From Margaritifera margaritifera (Eukaryota > Mollusca > Bivalvia > Unionida > Margaritiferidae): 64,000 nt of DNA. A program made the position numbers and the translations under genes. Numbering within the stretch: position 1 is the first letter of the stretch; each line of letters opens with the position of its first letter. Shown piece by piece: positions 43,000-53,425 of this stretch. The stretch lies in the NCBI GenBank assembly GCA_029931535.1, contig JAQPZY010001621.1:5246001-5310000 (forward strand), read 5' to 3'. The notes under the pieces are model-generated. The model was not told the DNA's origin and ran no database searches. It saw nothing but the letters and a program-made list of their open reading frames with translations.

Positions 43000-45900
43000 T
43001 TATTCCAGGTTACCATGATATGGCTTCAGCCGATTATGATGTACTACTTGAGATTTGCCTCCTTGAAGACGACCAATTTTGTAGACCAAATCAGAATGTC
43101 GCTGAATTACGGTGAAAGGACCATCCCAATGGGACTGTAGTTTTGGAGACAATCCACGCTTCTTTTTGCACGTGAACAACCAGACAGCATCTCCAGGTTT
43201 GTAACTATTAAAATTTAGATTGTTATTGTATGCTCTCCTCTGCCTTTCACTAGTCTTCTTAAGCTTTTCTCTGGCTAACTCATGTATTTTGTGCATTTGT
43301 TCCTGTAGTCTCTCTACATAATCTACCCTATCAGTCATGGAATCTGTATCAGGCACACAGCCATACAGCAGATCAATAGGCAACTGCATTTCCCTGCCTA
43401 GCATCATCCTGCTAGGAGTAAAACCAGTACTCTCTTGTACAGAAGTATGAAAAGCTGTTAACACTAAAGCTAGATGTTGGTCCCAGTCTTTCTGATCCTT
43501 GGACACATATTTACATAACATGTTCTCTAAAGTGCGATGAAATCTCTCTACCATTCCGTTACTTTGAGGATGAAAGGGTGTTGTTCTAGTCTTTTCGATA
43601 CCAAGAAGTGTGCACATTTGCTGAAATAGTGAAGATTCAAACTGGCGACCTTGATCCGTGTGTACTTGATTCGGAACACCAAACCGGCTTATAAACTCAT
43701 TCACAAAGAGTTTGGCGATTGTCTCTGCCTCCATGTTTAACATAGGATACGCTTCTGTCCATCTAGTGAAACAGTCTGTGATCACAAGAATATACTTGTT
43801 TCCCTGATGTGTCTCAGGTAAGGGACCTAGAATGTCTAGTGCTACTCTCTCTAAAGGTGCACCTACTTGATATTTTCCCAAGGCTCCTTTAGCTCTGCGT
43901 ACTGGTTGATTGGTTGCTTGGCACTTAACACATTTTTTACACCACATCACTATGCTGTCTTTATAACCGACCCAATAAAACCTTTCTCGAACCCTGGCGA
44001 TAGTACGATTGACCCCTAAATGACCAGCTCCTACACCATTGTGCAACAAATGTAAAATTTCACTGCGCCAACACTTAGGTACAACTAATTGAAATTTATC
44101 TCCTAGTTTCTTGACTGCATCTGACCAGACACGGTACAACACCTCATTTTTCAGTGTCAAAACATCCCATTTAGCCCAATATGCCTTAATAGTTGCACTG
44201 AAAGCTGCCACTTCTGTCCAGTTGGGTCTTGAACCACTCTTTTTCCACTTCAGTACGACTGCAAGATCTGCATCTTGTAATTGGGCTGTTCTAATTTCAT
44301 CGTTATTCATCCCTCGTAACCAGGAATCAACTGAGGTATGTGCTTTACCTTCTAACTGCCGTGTGACAACTCGTGCCTTTGCTATTATTTCTTCAGTACC
44401 ATACTTTTCCTCTGCTTTCTCACAATGTTTACAACTGGAACAGAGTCGCCTGGATAGACCATCGGCATTTGTATGAGATTTTCCACTTCTATGTACAATT
44501 TTGAAATCATATGTACCTAAAACTTCTAACCAGCGAGCCATTTGCCCTTTCACATTCTTAAATCTAAGTAACCAATGTAAAGCACCATGATCAGTGCGGA
44601 CAATAAAATGTACCCCATAGAGATAATGATGAAAATGTTTTATAGATTCTATGATAGCCAACAACTCGCGCCTGGTGATACAGTAGTTTCTTTCTGGTTT
44701 GCTTAGTGCCTTGCTAAAATATGCAACCACATGCTCCTGTCCATCTCGGAGTTGAGACAGTACAGCTCCTATTCCATAATTACTGGCATCGGTATCTAAA
44801 ATGAAATCTTCCTGTTCACATGGATAACAGAGTACTGGAGCAGTAGTCAAAGCTTTCTTCAAAGTCTCAAATGACTCTTGACATTGTATGGTCCAATTGA
44901 AAGAATCTTGTTTCTCTGTCAATTTATGCAAAGGCCTAGCTATATTGGCAAACCCTTTTATAAACCGACGGTAATATGAGCATAGACCCACAAAACTTCT
45001 CACGTCTCTTTCTGTTTTTGGTTGTGGCCAACTCTCTACTGCTGTTATTTTTTCCGGATCTGTTGAAACTCCATCTGATGACACTATGTGACCCAAAAAA
45101 GAAACTTTTCTCTTAAGTAACTGACATTTGTTTGGGGAAATTTTTAGGCCTGTTTCCTGAATCCTCTTTATCACCGCAGAAAGTCTAGCCAAAAATTCTT
45201 CAAAGTTACGCCCAAATACTATTATGTCATCTAGATAAATCAAACAGATATCCCAGTTCAACCCATGTAATATAAACTGCATCAGACGTGAAAAACTTCC
45301 TGCTGCATTGCAAAGACCAAATGGTAAAACTTTAAATTGATAAAGCCCACATAATGTAGTAAAAGCTGTTTTTTCTCTATGTTCTGGTGCTACTTCCACC
45401 TGCCAATAGCCACTGGCCAAGTCAAGGGTGGAAAACCATGTTGATCCCCGAAGCATGTCAAAAGTTGACTGAATCAAAGGCAAAGGGTATGAATCCTTCT
45501 TAGTCACGTTGTTCAGTTTTCTATAATCAACGCAAAATCTTACGGACCCATCTTTCTTTTGAACTAAAACAATTGGAGATGACCAGGGACTCTTAGAAGG
45601 TTCTATAATATCTTGCTCTAGCATACTTTGCACCTCTTCTTTGACTACTTCTTGTTTTGCCAGTGGTAACCTCCTGGGATTCTGTTTTATGGGTGTTGCA
45701 TCTCCTGTATCAATTGTATGCTTAACAATATCTGTACGACCCAGGTCTACTTTGGATTTTGCAAAAGCGTCTTTGTGATCTAACAATACTTTCAAAGCCA
45801 TACTCTGTTGCTCGAGAGTTAAATCTGATTTGCTTTTCTCCCATAAATTAATTAAATGGTCATCTATTTGACCAGGACTACCTGTATCTGCATCCTTTTG

Positions 45901-46341
45901 AACTGGAGATACTTCCAACTCCTCTACTCTATGTACCTGTGTGCAAGAAGCAATATTTGTACACCTGAAAATTTTCTGGGGTTGGTTACTGACATTAACA
46001 ATTCTCAAGGGGACTGTGCCCTTGCTTGGATCTACTACTGCCTTAGCTACCAAAATTCCGCGTTGATTCAGACTTTCACTACTATACTCGATAATCCCTT
46101 TAGTGAAATGTGGAAGGTCTTTGATCTTTCCCTCCAGTATCAACTCCGTCTCTGCTGGTATAACTATACTTTCAGGAATTGTAACCTTAAACACTGAAGG
46201 TAGGCAACCTTGTAAAACACATGGTACATTCACCTCTCCTACTACCAACTGAGATCGTGCCACATCAACTTGACATCTATTCTGGTACAAAAAGTCATAA
46301 CCTAAAACTGCAGGTGTATCAATATCAGCGATTATTACTGA
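43000..46341 (-). CDS. Pol: reverse transcriptase, RNase H and integrase
   Basis: Continuous frame of about 1113 codons. Numbering from position 46290, RT carries VLVQKKDGSVRFCVDYRKLN, the catalytic Asp in FSTLD (290) and YLDDIIVF (352-355). RNase H has DTDAS (499-503), Glu542 and Asp567 (RTDHGALHWLL). Integrase has an HHCC zinc site (H750, H757, C784-C790) and the D,D35E triad Asp819, Asp879 and Glu915. The C-terminus carries a GPF-type motif (WDGPFTV) and no chromodomain. All catalytic residues are present. The protein copies element RNA into DNA in cytoplasmic particles and integrates it. A TAA at 46342-46344 separates it from protease, so full-length Pol needs readthrough or this copy is defective. 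Confidence 0.95.
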   Translation of the reverse strand, partial: SVIIADIDTPAVLGYDFLYQNRCQVDVARSQLVVGEVNVPCVLQGCLPSVFKVTIPESIVIPAETELILEGKIKDLPHFTKGIIEYSSESLNQRGILVAKAVVDPSKGTVPLRIVNVSNQPQKIFRCTNIASCTQVHRVEELEVSPVQKDADTGSPGQIDDHLINLWEKSKSDLTLEQQSMALKVLLDHKDAFAKSKVDLGRTDIVKHTIDTGDATPIKQNPRRLPLAKQEVVKEEVQSMLEQDIIEPSKSPWSSPIVLVQKKDGSVRFCVDYRKLNNVTKKDSYPLPLIQSTFDMLRGSTWFSTLDLASGYWQVEVAPEHREKTAFTTLCGLYQFKVLPFGLCNAAGSFSRLMQFILHGLNWDICLIYLDDIIVFGRNFEEFLARLSAVIKRIQETGLKISPNKCQLLKRKVSFLGHIVSSDGVSTDPEKITAVESWPQPKTERDVRSFVGLCSYYRRFIKGFANIARPLHKLTEKQDSFNWTIQCQESFETLKKALTTAPVLCYPCEQEDFILDTDASNYGIGAVLSQLRDGQEHVVAYFSKALSKPERNYCITRRELLAIIESIKHFHHYLYGVHFIVRTDHGALHWLLRFKNVKGQMARWLEVLGTYDFKIVHRSGKSHTNADGLSRRLCSSCKHCEKAEEKYGTEEIIAKARVVTRQLEGKAHTSVDSWLRGMNNDEIRTAQLQDADLAVVLKWKKSGSRPNWTEVAAFSATIKAYWAKWDVLTLKNEVLYRVWSDAVKKLGDKFQLVVPKCWRSEILHLLHNGVGAGHLGVNRTIARVRERFYWVGYKDSIVMWCKKCVKCQATNQPVRRAKGALGKYQVGAPLERVALDILGPLPETHQGNKYILVITDCFTRWTEAYPMLNMEAETIAKLFVNEFISRFGVPNQVHTDQGRQFESSLFQQMCTLLGIEKTRTTPFHPQSNGMVERFHRTLENMLCKYVSKDQKDWDQHLALVLTAFHTSVQESTGFTPSRMMLGREMQLPIDLLYGCVPDTDSMTDRVDYVERLQEQMHKIHELAREKLKKTSERQRRAYNNNLNFNSYKPGDAVWLFTCKKKRGLSPKLQSHWDGPFTVIQRHSDLVYKIGRLQGGKSQVVHHNRLKPYHGNLE

Positions 46342-46344
46342 CTG

Positions 46345-46665
46345 TTAAAACTTGCGTCCAGCGATCTCTAATGGTAAGTTACAACGTCCACACATCTTCA
46401 CCAAACCACCATCAGCTACCTTTAAATGTCCTACAGCAGTGTCCAACTTTGGCCTCAACTCTCTACAGATAGATAAAAATTGAGAAGAGTGCAAGATTGT
46501 TGAAGTAGAACCAGTATCTACTAAACAATTCAAAGTAACACCACAAATACTAACTTCAACATATAAACCATCGAAAGAAAGATTTTCCTTTGTTTTTGTA
46601 ATGTTTTCAGGCCGTAATATCTTTGCTGACGCTTGGCCATCAGCCCCAGCTATTTCTAGTTTCCC
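46345..46665 (-). CDS. Pol N-terminus: retropepsin-type protease
   Basis: In the -1 frame relative to gag this stretch reads from the slippery site through LNCLVDTGSTSTILHSSQF (DTG active site) to a TAA at 46342-46344. The codons after the TAA (VIIADIDTPAVLGYDFL) continue the protease fold in the same frame, so the stop lies within the protease C-terminal half. A CAA-to-TAA change is the simplest explanation. Confidence 0.85.
   Translation of the reverse strand, partial: GKLEIAGADGQASAKILRPENITKTKENLSFDGLYVEVSICGVTLNCLVDTGSTSTILHSSQFLSICRELRPKLDTAVGHLKVADGGLVKMCGRCNLPLEIAGRKF
46656..46665 (-). promoter_or_regulatory. Candidate -1 ribosomal frameshift site at the gag-pol junction
   Basis: The minus strand reads G GGA AAC TAG: the X XXY YYZ heptamer GGGAAAC (46665-46659) immediately followed by the gag stop. 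The protease frame is exactly -1 relative to gag at this point. GGGAAAC is a known gag-pro slippery sequence in simian type D retroviruses. A stimulatory structure was not identified by eye. Confidence 0.75.
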
Positions 46666-47918
46666 TGTAGCTTTTCTCCTGTCTGTACTTCTTCCGCAAT
46701 TCCTACTACTGTTTTTTTCATGTCTTGCTTACGTTTTCGACAGTCTCTTCTATAGTGTCCAAGTATTCCACAATAATAACATCTCGCACCATCTTTCGTC
46801 GGAAAAGTCCTGGACCCGTATGCAGGGAATCTCCTATCCCTAGTACCAGTACCGTTTATGTCAGCCTGTATTTTCTCTACCCTCCTGAGAAGCTCTTGGG
46901 TAATATGTTCTAGTGCACTGTCGGTCCTCACCTTTGGAGACGTATCTGCATCCAACGCCCCCAAAGGCGGATCGGCCATGTTCTCCCGGGCAGAACATAA
47001 CCGCACATTTGGGGCCATTCCCTTAGCTCCCAAACGCCGTTTGCGACCTTCGTTAAAAGCCTCAAACTCCAAAGCCAAGTGTAGGGCCTCATCCACTTGC
47101 TTTGGTCTACCTTGGCGCACGGCCCACTCCATTTCGGAGTCATACAGGGCGTCAATAAAACAATCACGGGCCAGCCGCTCCCTAACCTCTCCCCCATCTG
47201 TTGGATAAGCCAACTTCGTAAGTCTTTTCACATCATAAGCCAATTCACTCAGGGATTCTCCCCTTTTTCGACAACGGTTCTTTAATTCCGCTCTGAACAG
47301 TTCTGTCTGGGTTACCGGTTCGAACCTAGACGTCAACGCTGACACTAGAGATTTATAATTTCTCCTTTGATCCGGACGCAAATCACTCAGTATCTCCTGT
47401 GCTGCATCCCTCAAACTGACTGCCAATTCTAGAGCCATAATATTCTCTTCCCAACCATTAAGCTCTGCCACCATTTGAAATTGCACTAGATAATCTCTGA
47501 GACTACCTTTTCCGTCATATGTGGGTGGCTGTTTATGAAACATAGGTACTACACAGGGTCTCCCGTCCTTCACTCCAACTGCGTCATGGTACTGGGGACT
47601 TGCTGAAGGTCTGTCAGCTCCATGAGTCTGAAAACTATTGTACTTATTTCCCACTTCATTATCATCAGTTTCCACTAATTTCCTCATCTCTTCAAGTTCT
47701 AAAGCTAAATGTGAAATTTCTTCTTTCAGGTGTTTCACCAGCTGTTGCACTTCCCCTCTCTCATCGCCAGCACCCCTACTGGCTCCGAAATCGAAGCGAA
47801 CCTCGTTGCTGGGACTCGCGAAGCCTGCCTCTAAGGGAAGTGGGAGTCGCATCCGTGGAGATGGTTCAGTATTAATCTCCTCCATCATTTCTCCTCCAAG
47901 TTCAATGGGTGAAGCCAT
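46656..47918 (-). CDS. Gag polyprotein
   Basis: 420 aa from ATG 47918-47916 to TAG 46658-46656. It forms the particle and packages RNA. An N-terminal acidic/Arg-rich region and a coiled coil (VKHLKEEISHLALELEEMRK) precede a capsid-like retrotransposon gag domain (QPPTYDGKGSLRDYLVQFQM through DCFIDALYDSEMEWAVRQG). A CCHC zinc knuckle follows (C380, C383, H388, C393), then a basic tail. The stop codon directly follows the slippery heptamer that gives access to pol. No internal lesions are seen. Confidence 0.95.
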   Translation of the reverse strand: MASPIELGGEMMEEINTEPSPRMRLPLPLEAGFASPSNEVRFDFGASRGAGDERGEVQQLVKHLKEEISHLALELEEMRKLVETDDNEVGNKYNSFQTHGADRPSASPQYHDAVGVKDGRPCVVPMFHKQPPTYDGKGSLRDYLVQFQMVAELNGWEENIMALELAVSLRDAAQEILSDLRPDQRRNYKSLVSALTSRFEPVTQTELFRAELKNRCRKRGESLSELAYDVKRLTKLAYPTDGGEVRERLARDCFIDALYDSEMEWAVRQGRPKQVDEALHLALEFEAFNEGRKRRLGAKGMAPNVRLCSARENMADPPLGALDADTSPKVRTDSALEHITQELLRRVEKIQADINGTGTRDRRFPAYGSRTFPTKDGARCYYCGILGHYRRDCRKRKQDMKKTVVGIAEEVQTGEKLQGN

Positions 47919-48076
47919 ATTCAGGAAAAGAAGAAAATCCTACTTTAAAAAAAAAAATGCTCAGCTACAGAAACCCGTGGATCTGGTATATGAACAGGAC
48001 CTGCGACGTGAACTTAAACCACCTCAGATGTGGCTCTCAAATCTGAATTCGAAAAAGATCCCACACGAAATATGGG

Positions 48077-48094
48077 ATCCCACCGCTGCCACCA
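48077..48094 (-). other. Primer-binding site, tRNA-Leu type
   Basis: TGGTGGCAGCGGTGGGAT lies 3 nt inside the 5' LTR on the minus strand and is complementary to the 3' end of a tRNA-Leu plus CCA (ATCCCACCGCTGCCACCA). Confidence 0.75.
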
Positions 48095-48097
48095 CTT

Positions 48098-49939
48098 TGT
48101 AACGTGCCGAGACTATACTTTACAAATGAGAACCTTGTCAGAGGTATATACCGCCGCGATTTATACCATAAATGTGGTCATCAACGTACTTAGTAATATG
48201 CTGCCACCACCCCTACAGAAAGGGGAGAAATATGTGAAGAAAGAGATAAGAAGAAGAAAAGAAGAAGTAAAAGACTGAGTAGAATAGATGAGACTGTTTA
48301 GTATTTCTTTCAGGAACCCAGCTACTGCTACAATTCTGGAACTGTCATCCAACACAGTGAGAGAGAGAGAGAGAAAGAGGGAGAGCTATGAGTGTACAAT
48401 ATTGTAAACCTTAGAGTGATAGAAAGAATGAATCAAGAATAAATACAGTTATGACATAGAGAGAGCTCTAGAGTTACACAGCTACTGGAACTACTGCTTT
48501 CTATCTGCTCATTCTGGGAAAAAGAGCTCTCCCCACAATCATTAGATGATAGTGAGGATCGAGAAATATGGTGGAGAGATTAAAAGCGAATGACAGAGAG
48601 ACTAGAGAAGAAGATTATGAACAGTAAGGATGAACTCTGCTCTGTTTCCGCTATTCTGCAACTCTGCCTGGTGTTCAATCCTTATCTGTGGAAAAAGAGA
48701 TGATAGAAAGGTCGAGACAAAGAAGTAATGATAAATAGGATAGAGAGAAGAAAGGAAAAACAAAGAGACTAAGTCACTGATAACGCCTACCACACAAAGG
48801 TTTCTTAACCTAAATGGATTCTTTAAATAACACACAGACAAAGATAAGTTTGCTAGAATGTGTATTGAGAACTGCAGTCTTTTATGATGAACAAGACAGA
48901 CATGATAATAAATTCATCAATATCACAATAAAAGAATTTATACTTTGTATTAATACAGTGTAATTTATCTATGTTCCTTAATACAGTATAATATTTGTTA
49001 CAATCCACAGAATGAATAGCAGTCAAATTGTTAATAAAATATATGACTAGAAATGTATAAGTGTACAAGAATTTATATTTTAGTTGCAAATAAAAGAAAA
49101 TCATCACAACTCACTACAATATTTAGATTTGTTTATACCTCAAACATTAACTATTTTAATGCTAAAGCAAACGGGGAAGGGGGGGGGAGAATGACGTCTG
49201 CTCAAAACAAACACACACAAATTAATTAAATAAATAAATGAATTCTGAGATTCTGTGTTATGAACCTACACTTTTAAACAGAAGGAAAAGTATTTTGTTT
49301 ATCATGTTTTAGAGAGAATATATGGAGGTGTACAATACTGCTAACGCCTGTAGTCTGCTACTTCTGGATCACTGACGTTTCCATTGATGTGAAATTTACT
49401 TCAGTGTAAAGATAAACATGAAAGTTTCTCTAAATCTTAATAACAATATTAACTGGTTAATACAAATATTCTTCAAACAAATCTTTTATGTTATTACCTC
49501 TTCTAAATGTATCCCACCCAAAACTATCCCAAAAATAAATTTTACGTAAAGCTAATAACCACTCTGACTGCAGGGCTGCGACTCGAACGCTATCCGTCGG
49601 TCGAGGTTTATATACTCTCTGCCCAAACCTTAACCTCCGGATACCGAAAGGTATTATGGGAGATTCCACTGTAAGCAAAGACGAGATGTCTCGTGACTTT
49701 ATCGCTACGAAGATTGAATTTCTACTGATATTGTTAGCGCTAATACCTGGTAACTGCCAATATTTATCAACCTTAACTCAAGTGAGATTAAAATTATCAA
49801 CAGATATTGCATATCCATTGCGAATTTGAGCTCGCGAATGTGGCAATTGACGAACACATGTTTTGAGTAGACTGTAGATGGTGAGGCGCCGAAAGGGAAT
49901 ACAAATAAAGTTGGACACCTACAATCGAGGGCTGTTACA
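48098..49939 (-). repeat. 5' LTR of the 11-kb element
   Basis: 1842 bp, TGTAACG…GTTACA, nearly identical to 38942-40784. A TATA box (GTATATAAACC) lies at about 49605-49615 on the minus strand, with a GC-richer stretch just downstream (GACCGACGGATAGCG) where transcription would start. Confidence 0.95.
49606..49614 (-). promoter_or_regulatory. LTR TATA box
   Basis: TATATAAAC on the minus strand in the 5' LTR, duplicated at 40451-40460 in the 3' LTR. It lies in the first fifth of the LTR, leaving a long R/U5 region. Confidence 0.5.
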
Positions 49940-49956
49940 ATACTTTAATTTATATA

Positions 49957-50454
49957 TTATATTCCTTCATTTGTGAGTCTTTGAAAGAAACAAGTCTGGT
50001 CTATTTCTTCAGAGGATGATACTATTTTAGTAATTTCTTCAGCTGACATTTTTGTCCAGTATTCAACTCTTCCAGCTCCGTAATTATAATGTAGTTCGTA
50101 AGAACTTAACACAGCAGCTGGTGTCGGTTCTCCAAACACTTGATATACAATTTTATGTTCTACAGACCCATTATAAACAATATTTAGTTTTTGCACTAAT
50201 ACATCTCTAATCAATATTAGCAGGAATCTTAAAGTTGTTACACATTGTTTCAAATTGCTTTAGATCTGTGTTTTTATTTGTTGGATTAAATACTTCATCA
50301 CATGGTAATAGTATTGAGCATTGAGATATCAGTTTTCGTATATTAAAGTATCTATGAAACCTATATATTGATTTTAGTAAGTTTGGTATAATTTTATCTG
50401 ATAAATGCCACATCCTGATGTTGCCATCCATACTGCTCAGTTTAATTGATTTTA
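49957..50454 (-). pseudogene. C-terminal fragment of an unidentified protein fused to integrase
   Basis: About 165 codons with protein-like composition continue from the integrase break at 50454/50455: SIKLSSMDGNIRMWHLSDKI, ILLPCDEVFNPTNKNTDLKQ, then after a frameshift near 50220-50245 LNIVYNGSVEHKIVYQVFGE and VEYWTKMSAEEITKIVSSSE, ending LTNEGI at a TAA. The family is not recognised. Before the 11-kb insertion its end lay directly beside the sequence now at 38941 and about 1.8 kb from the decayed block at 36198-37127, so both may derive from one lost element. Confidence 0.5.
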
Positions 50455-52114
50455 CCAAAGCACCTTGACTTTCAGGGTGATATGCAGAAGATTTAAACTG
50501 TTGGATGCCTAATTCATGCATAACTTGTTGGAAAATTCCAGACATAAAATTTGACCCTTGATCTGACTGGACAGATTTGGGAAGGCCAACAAGTGTAAAA
50601 AACTTCACCAAAGCTTTCACAATAGTTTTAGTTTTTATATTTCTCAGAGGAATTGCTTCTGGAAATCTTGTAGATGCACACATGATGGTCAACAAGTATT
50701 GGTTGCCTGACTTGGTTTTAGGTAAAGGACCAACACAGTCTACCATTATTCTACTAAATGGTTCATCAAATGCAGGAATAGGTTGCAGATGAGCCTTAGG
50801 TATCTTCTGATTGGGTTTTCCTACCATTTGACAAGTGTGACAAGATCTGCAGTATTTAGAAACATCACTTTTGAGTTTCGGCCAATAAAAATGATTCAAG
50901 ATCTTGTGATAAGTCTTACGGACTCCTAAATGACCAGCCAAAGGAGTTTCATGGGCTAAATTAAGAATTTCCTGTCTATATGACTTAGGAACAACAATTT
51001 GATAGCTCACTGACCACTCGTCACCAGCGGGTACATCAGGTGGTCTCCATTTCCTCATAAGGACCCCATTTTTCACAAAGTAACACACTGGAACTTGTGT
51101 GGCTTCAGTTTCACTAATAGACCTCTGAAACAAACAAGATATCTCGGGATCTTGCTCCTGTTCAACGACAAGGGATTGTCGTTTGTCACCCTGAGTAGAA
51201 CAAAGAAAATGAGTTGCCAAAAGAGGATCACTGTGATCAATACCGTTTGATTGATCAGTACCTGAGGAAAAAGTGACCTCATCAAAAGACTGACCAATAC
51301 ATGTGTCAGCTAAAGGAATAATATCCTGATCAACATCACTCTCAAGAGCTCTTTTTGCCATAGCTCTAGTAACTGCACAAGCAGGGTACAAATCAGGGAT
51401 TTCAGTTTCGACAGGATCAACTTTCTGATCCAAACAAGGCTTGTCAGTTACAAGTGGATTAACCACAACCTTATCTCCAGCTAGGTCATTGCCTAGTAAT
51501 AAATGAACACCCTCTATGGGTAAAGAAGTCACTGCCCCAACAGTCACAGGTCCAGAAACTAAGTCTGATGCCAAATTTACACAATGGAGAGGAACATTTA
51601 CAAAGCCGCACTCTACTCCCTGAACAAGAACACTTTCACTTGAAGAAGACTCCTCAGACAAAGGCAAAGTACCTGATAATAAAAGACTCTGAGAAGCTCC
51701 AGTGTCCCTTAATATTTTAATTGGGATAGGTTTGGCAGAATCACCAATAAGTGATATAGAACCTTCTGACATGAATGGTTCATAAGCCTCCAAAATAGAA
51801 TCAGACTGGGGTTTGTTTGACCCAACAAATGTATTGCTTTCAATACAAGACCGTGACCTTGACCTCGTAGAAATAAGAGCATTTGGAAAAGCTCTGTCTT
51901 TACTCTGTTGCTTATTTTTCAACTTGAAGCAATCAGAAATAACGTGCCCTTTCGTTTTACAAAAAGTGCACGTAGGAAGAGATAAGGATTTCTGATCAGT
52001 CTTATCAGATGTTTGATTCCTAACAGTTGTGCTGTTGTGAAATTTGGAAGTACTCGAATGAGATTGAAATGGTTTTTTTACCAGAAAACTGCTGAGAGGA
52101 CGACTTATTGCCAA
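50207..52114 (-). pseudogene. Chimeric ORF: zinc knuckle, protease, integrase, then unknown tail (copy 2)
   Basis: A 635-codon open frame. It has an intact CCHC knuckle (C49, C52, H57, C62), DTGA at 137-140 and LLGND at 206-210. The integrase zinc site follows (H388, H395, Cys at 422, 425 and 428), then catalytic Asp459 and Asp518. Integrase homology stops after GAL at 553, one residue before the catalytic Glu seen in copy 1. An unrelated 82-residue tail (554-635) follows in frame, so the integrase cannot be active. Protease abuts integrase with no RT, as in Gmr1-like elements. Frame entry from gag is at the shared A7 overlap. Confidence 0.85.
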
Positions 52115-52823
52115 ATGAAATTTTGTGAGTCAAGGAATAATCATCAGCCATACGAGCAGCATTTTCCAAAGTTTCCACATTCTGCTCGTCAAGATAGGTT
52201 TTAACATCACTATGGATGCACCTCTTGAACTCTTCAATTAATACGAGCTGTCTGAGGTTATCATAAGCTTGATCAACTTTCTTGGCTGAGCACCACCTAT
52301 CAAATAGTTGTTCTTTATCCCTTGCAAATTCGACATGAGTTGGTCCAGTTTCTTTTCTACAATTCCTAAACCTTTGTCGATATGCCTCTGGTACCAACTC
52401 ATAAGATTTCAAGATGTACTCCTTAACCACATCATAATCAGTGCTTTGTTGTACTGACAGTGAAGTGTAGACTTCACGAGCTTTGCCAATAAGTACACTT
52501 TGTAATAACAAAGTCCAATGCTCTCTGGGCCATTTCAAGTTTTCAGCTATTTTCTCGAAATGAAGAAAGTATTTATCTACTTCTTTTTCCTGAAAAGGGG
52601 GTACTAACCCAATATATCTAGTAACATCAAAACCTGGACTTGTGTTTAAAGGAGTGGAGTGTGCTCTGTTTGCCAGTTCTAATTCTCTTAACTTAAATTG
52701 CATTTCCCTTTCTTCTCTTTGCATCTGCATTTGTATTTGTCTCTCTTCTTTCTGCATTTGTATCTGCCTCTCTTCCTTCTCTCTCTCCATCTGTATTTGC
52801 CTCTCTTCTTTCTCTCTCTCCAT
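52020..52823 (-). pseudogene. Gag core of Gmr1-like element, copy 2
   Basis: It starts in the charged repeat (EREKEERQIQ) and runs through the capsid-like region (PPFQEKEVDKYFLHFEKIAE, SVLIGKAREVYTSL) to a stop after the A7 run near 52080. The last codons overlap the protease frame, which lies +1. Apart from the frameshift in the repeat upstream, the core is open. Confidence 0.78.
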
Positions 52824-53256
52824 CTGCCTCTCCTTTCTCTCTCTCCATCTGCCTCTCTTCTTTCTGCATTTGTATCTGCCTCTTATCCTTCTCTCTCTCC
52901 ATCTGTATTTGCCTCTCTTCTTTCTCTCTCTCCATCTGCCTCTCTTCTTTTTCTCTCTCTCTCTGAATCTGAAGCTTTGCCAATTCTAAATCCATCTGGT
53001 TCTTTAACTCTAATTCCCTTAATTTCCTGTCAGAACCAGATACAAGCTTTCTCTTCAAACTTAAAGCACTATTTTCAAAAATTTCCTTTCCTACTAAATA
53101 CTGAATTAAAATAATCTTTATCTCCTGTTTTGTCAATGATAATTTTGCCTCAGATAGACTGTATTTTCTGGCAAGCTCGAGCAACTCATCCTTTCTCATG
53201 CACTCTAACCCCTCCTGGGTAGGTTTTGAAATGAAATTCTGAACATTAGATGCCAT
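52693..53256 (-). pseudogene. Gag N-terminus of Gmr1-like element, copy 2
   Basis: ATG at 53256-53254 opens MASNVQNFISKPTQEG, followed by a helical domain (MRKDELLELARKYSLSEAKL) and the charged coiled coil. The frame is lost by a 2-nt deletion in a CT run near 52838, after which the repeat is read out of frame (GEADGERERREANTDGE). One dinucleotide change therefore separates this copy from an open gag through the core. Confidence 0.78.
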
Positions 53257-53425
53257 TGTAAATGCTTGTTGGTATCACACAAAAAATATTTTTCTCTTTT
53301 AAAAATCTTTGCCAAAGACAAAAAAATTCTCCGAGACAAAATCAATATGAATTTCAAAGATAAATTTAATATCTCTAATATGCTTTAATGAAATTCAGAT
53401 CCCGGAACGACGAGCCCTCAATTTC

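Larger units (their letters stand above)
38942..49939 (-). mobile_element. Near-complete Ty3/gypsy retrotransposon with an extra zinc-finger ORF
   Basis: The 10,998-bp element is bounded by LTRs of 1843 and 1842 bp (TGTAACGTGCC…GGGCTGTTACA) that differ at only some 15-20 positions by eye. It is flanked by ATAC on both sides (38938-38941 and 49940-49943). Minus-strand order: 5' LTR, tRNA-Leu primer site, gag, -1 frameshift site, protease, RT, RNase H, integrase, ORF3 with C2H2 fingers, polypurine tract, 3' LTR. The only clear lesion is a TAA between protease and RT. High LTR identity and intact ORFs indicate recent insertion. Confidence 0.95.

Noticed and set aside
46601..48102. Plus-strand frames opposite gag
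   Set aside because: Antisense shadows of an intact gag with a CCHC knuckle.
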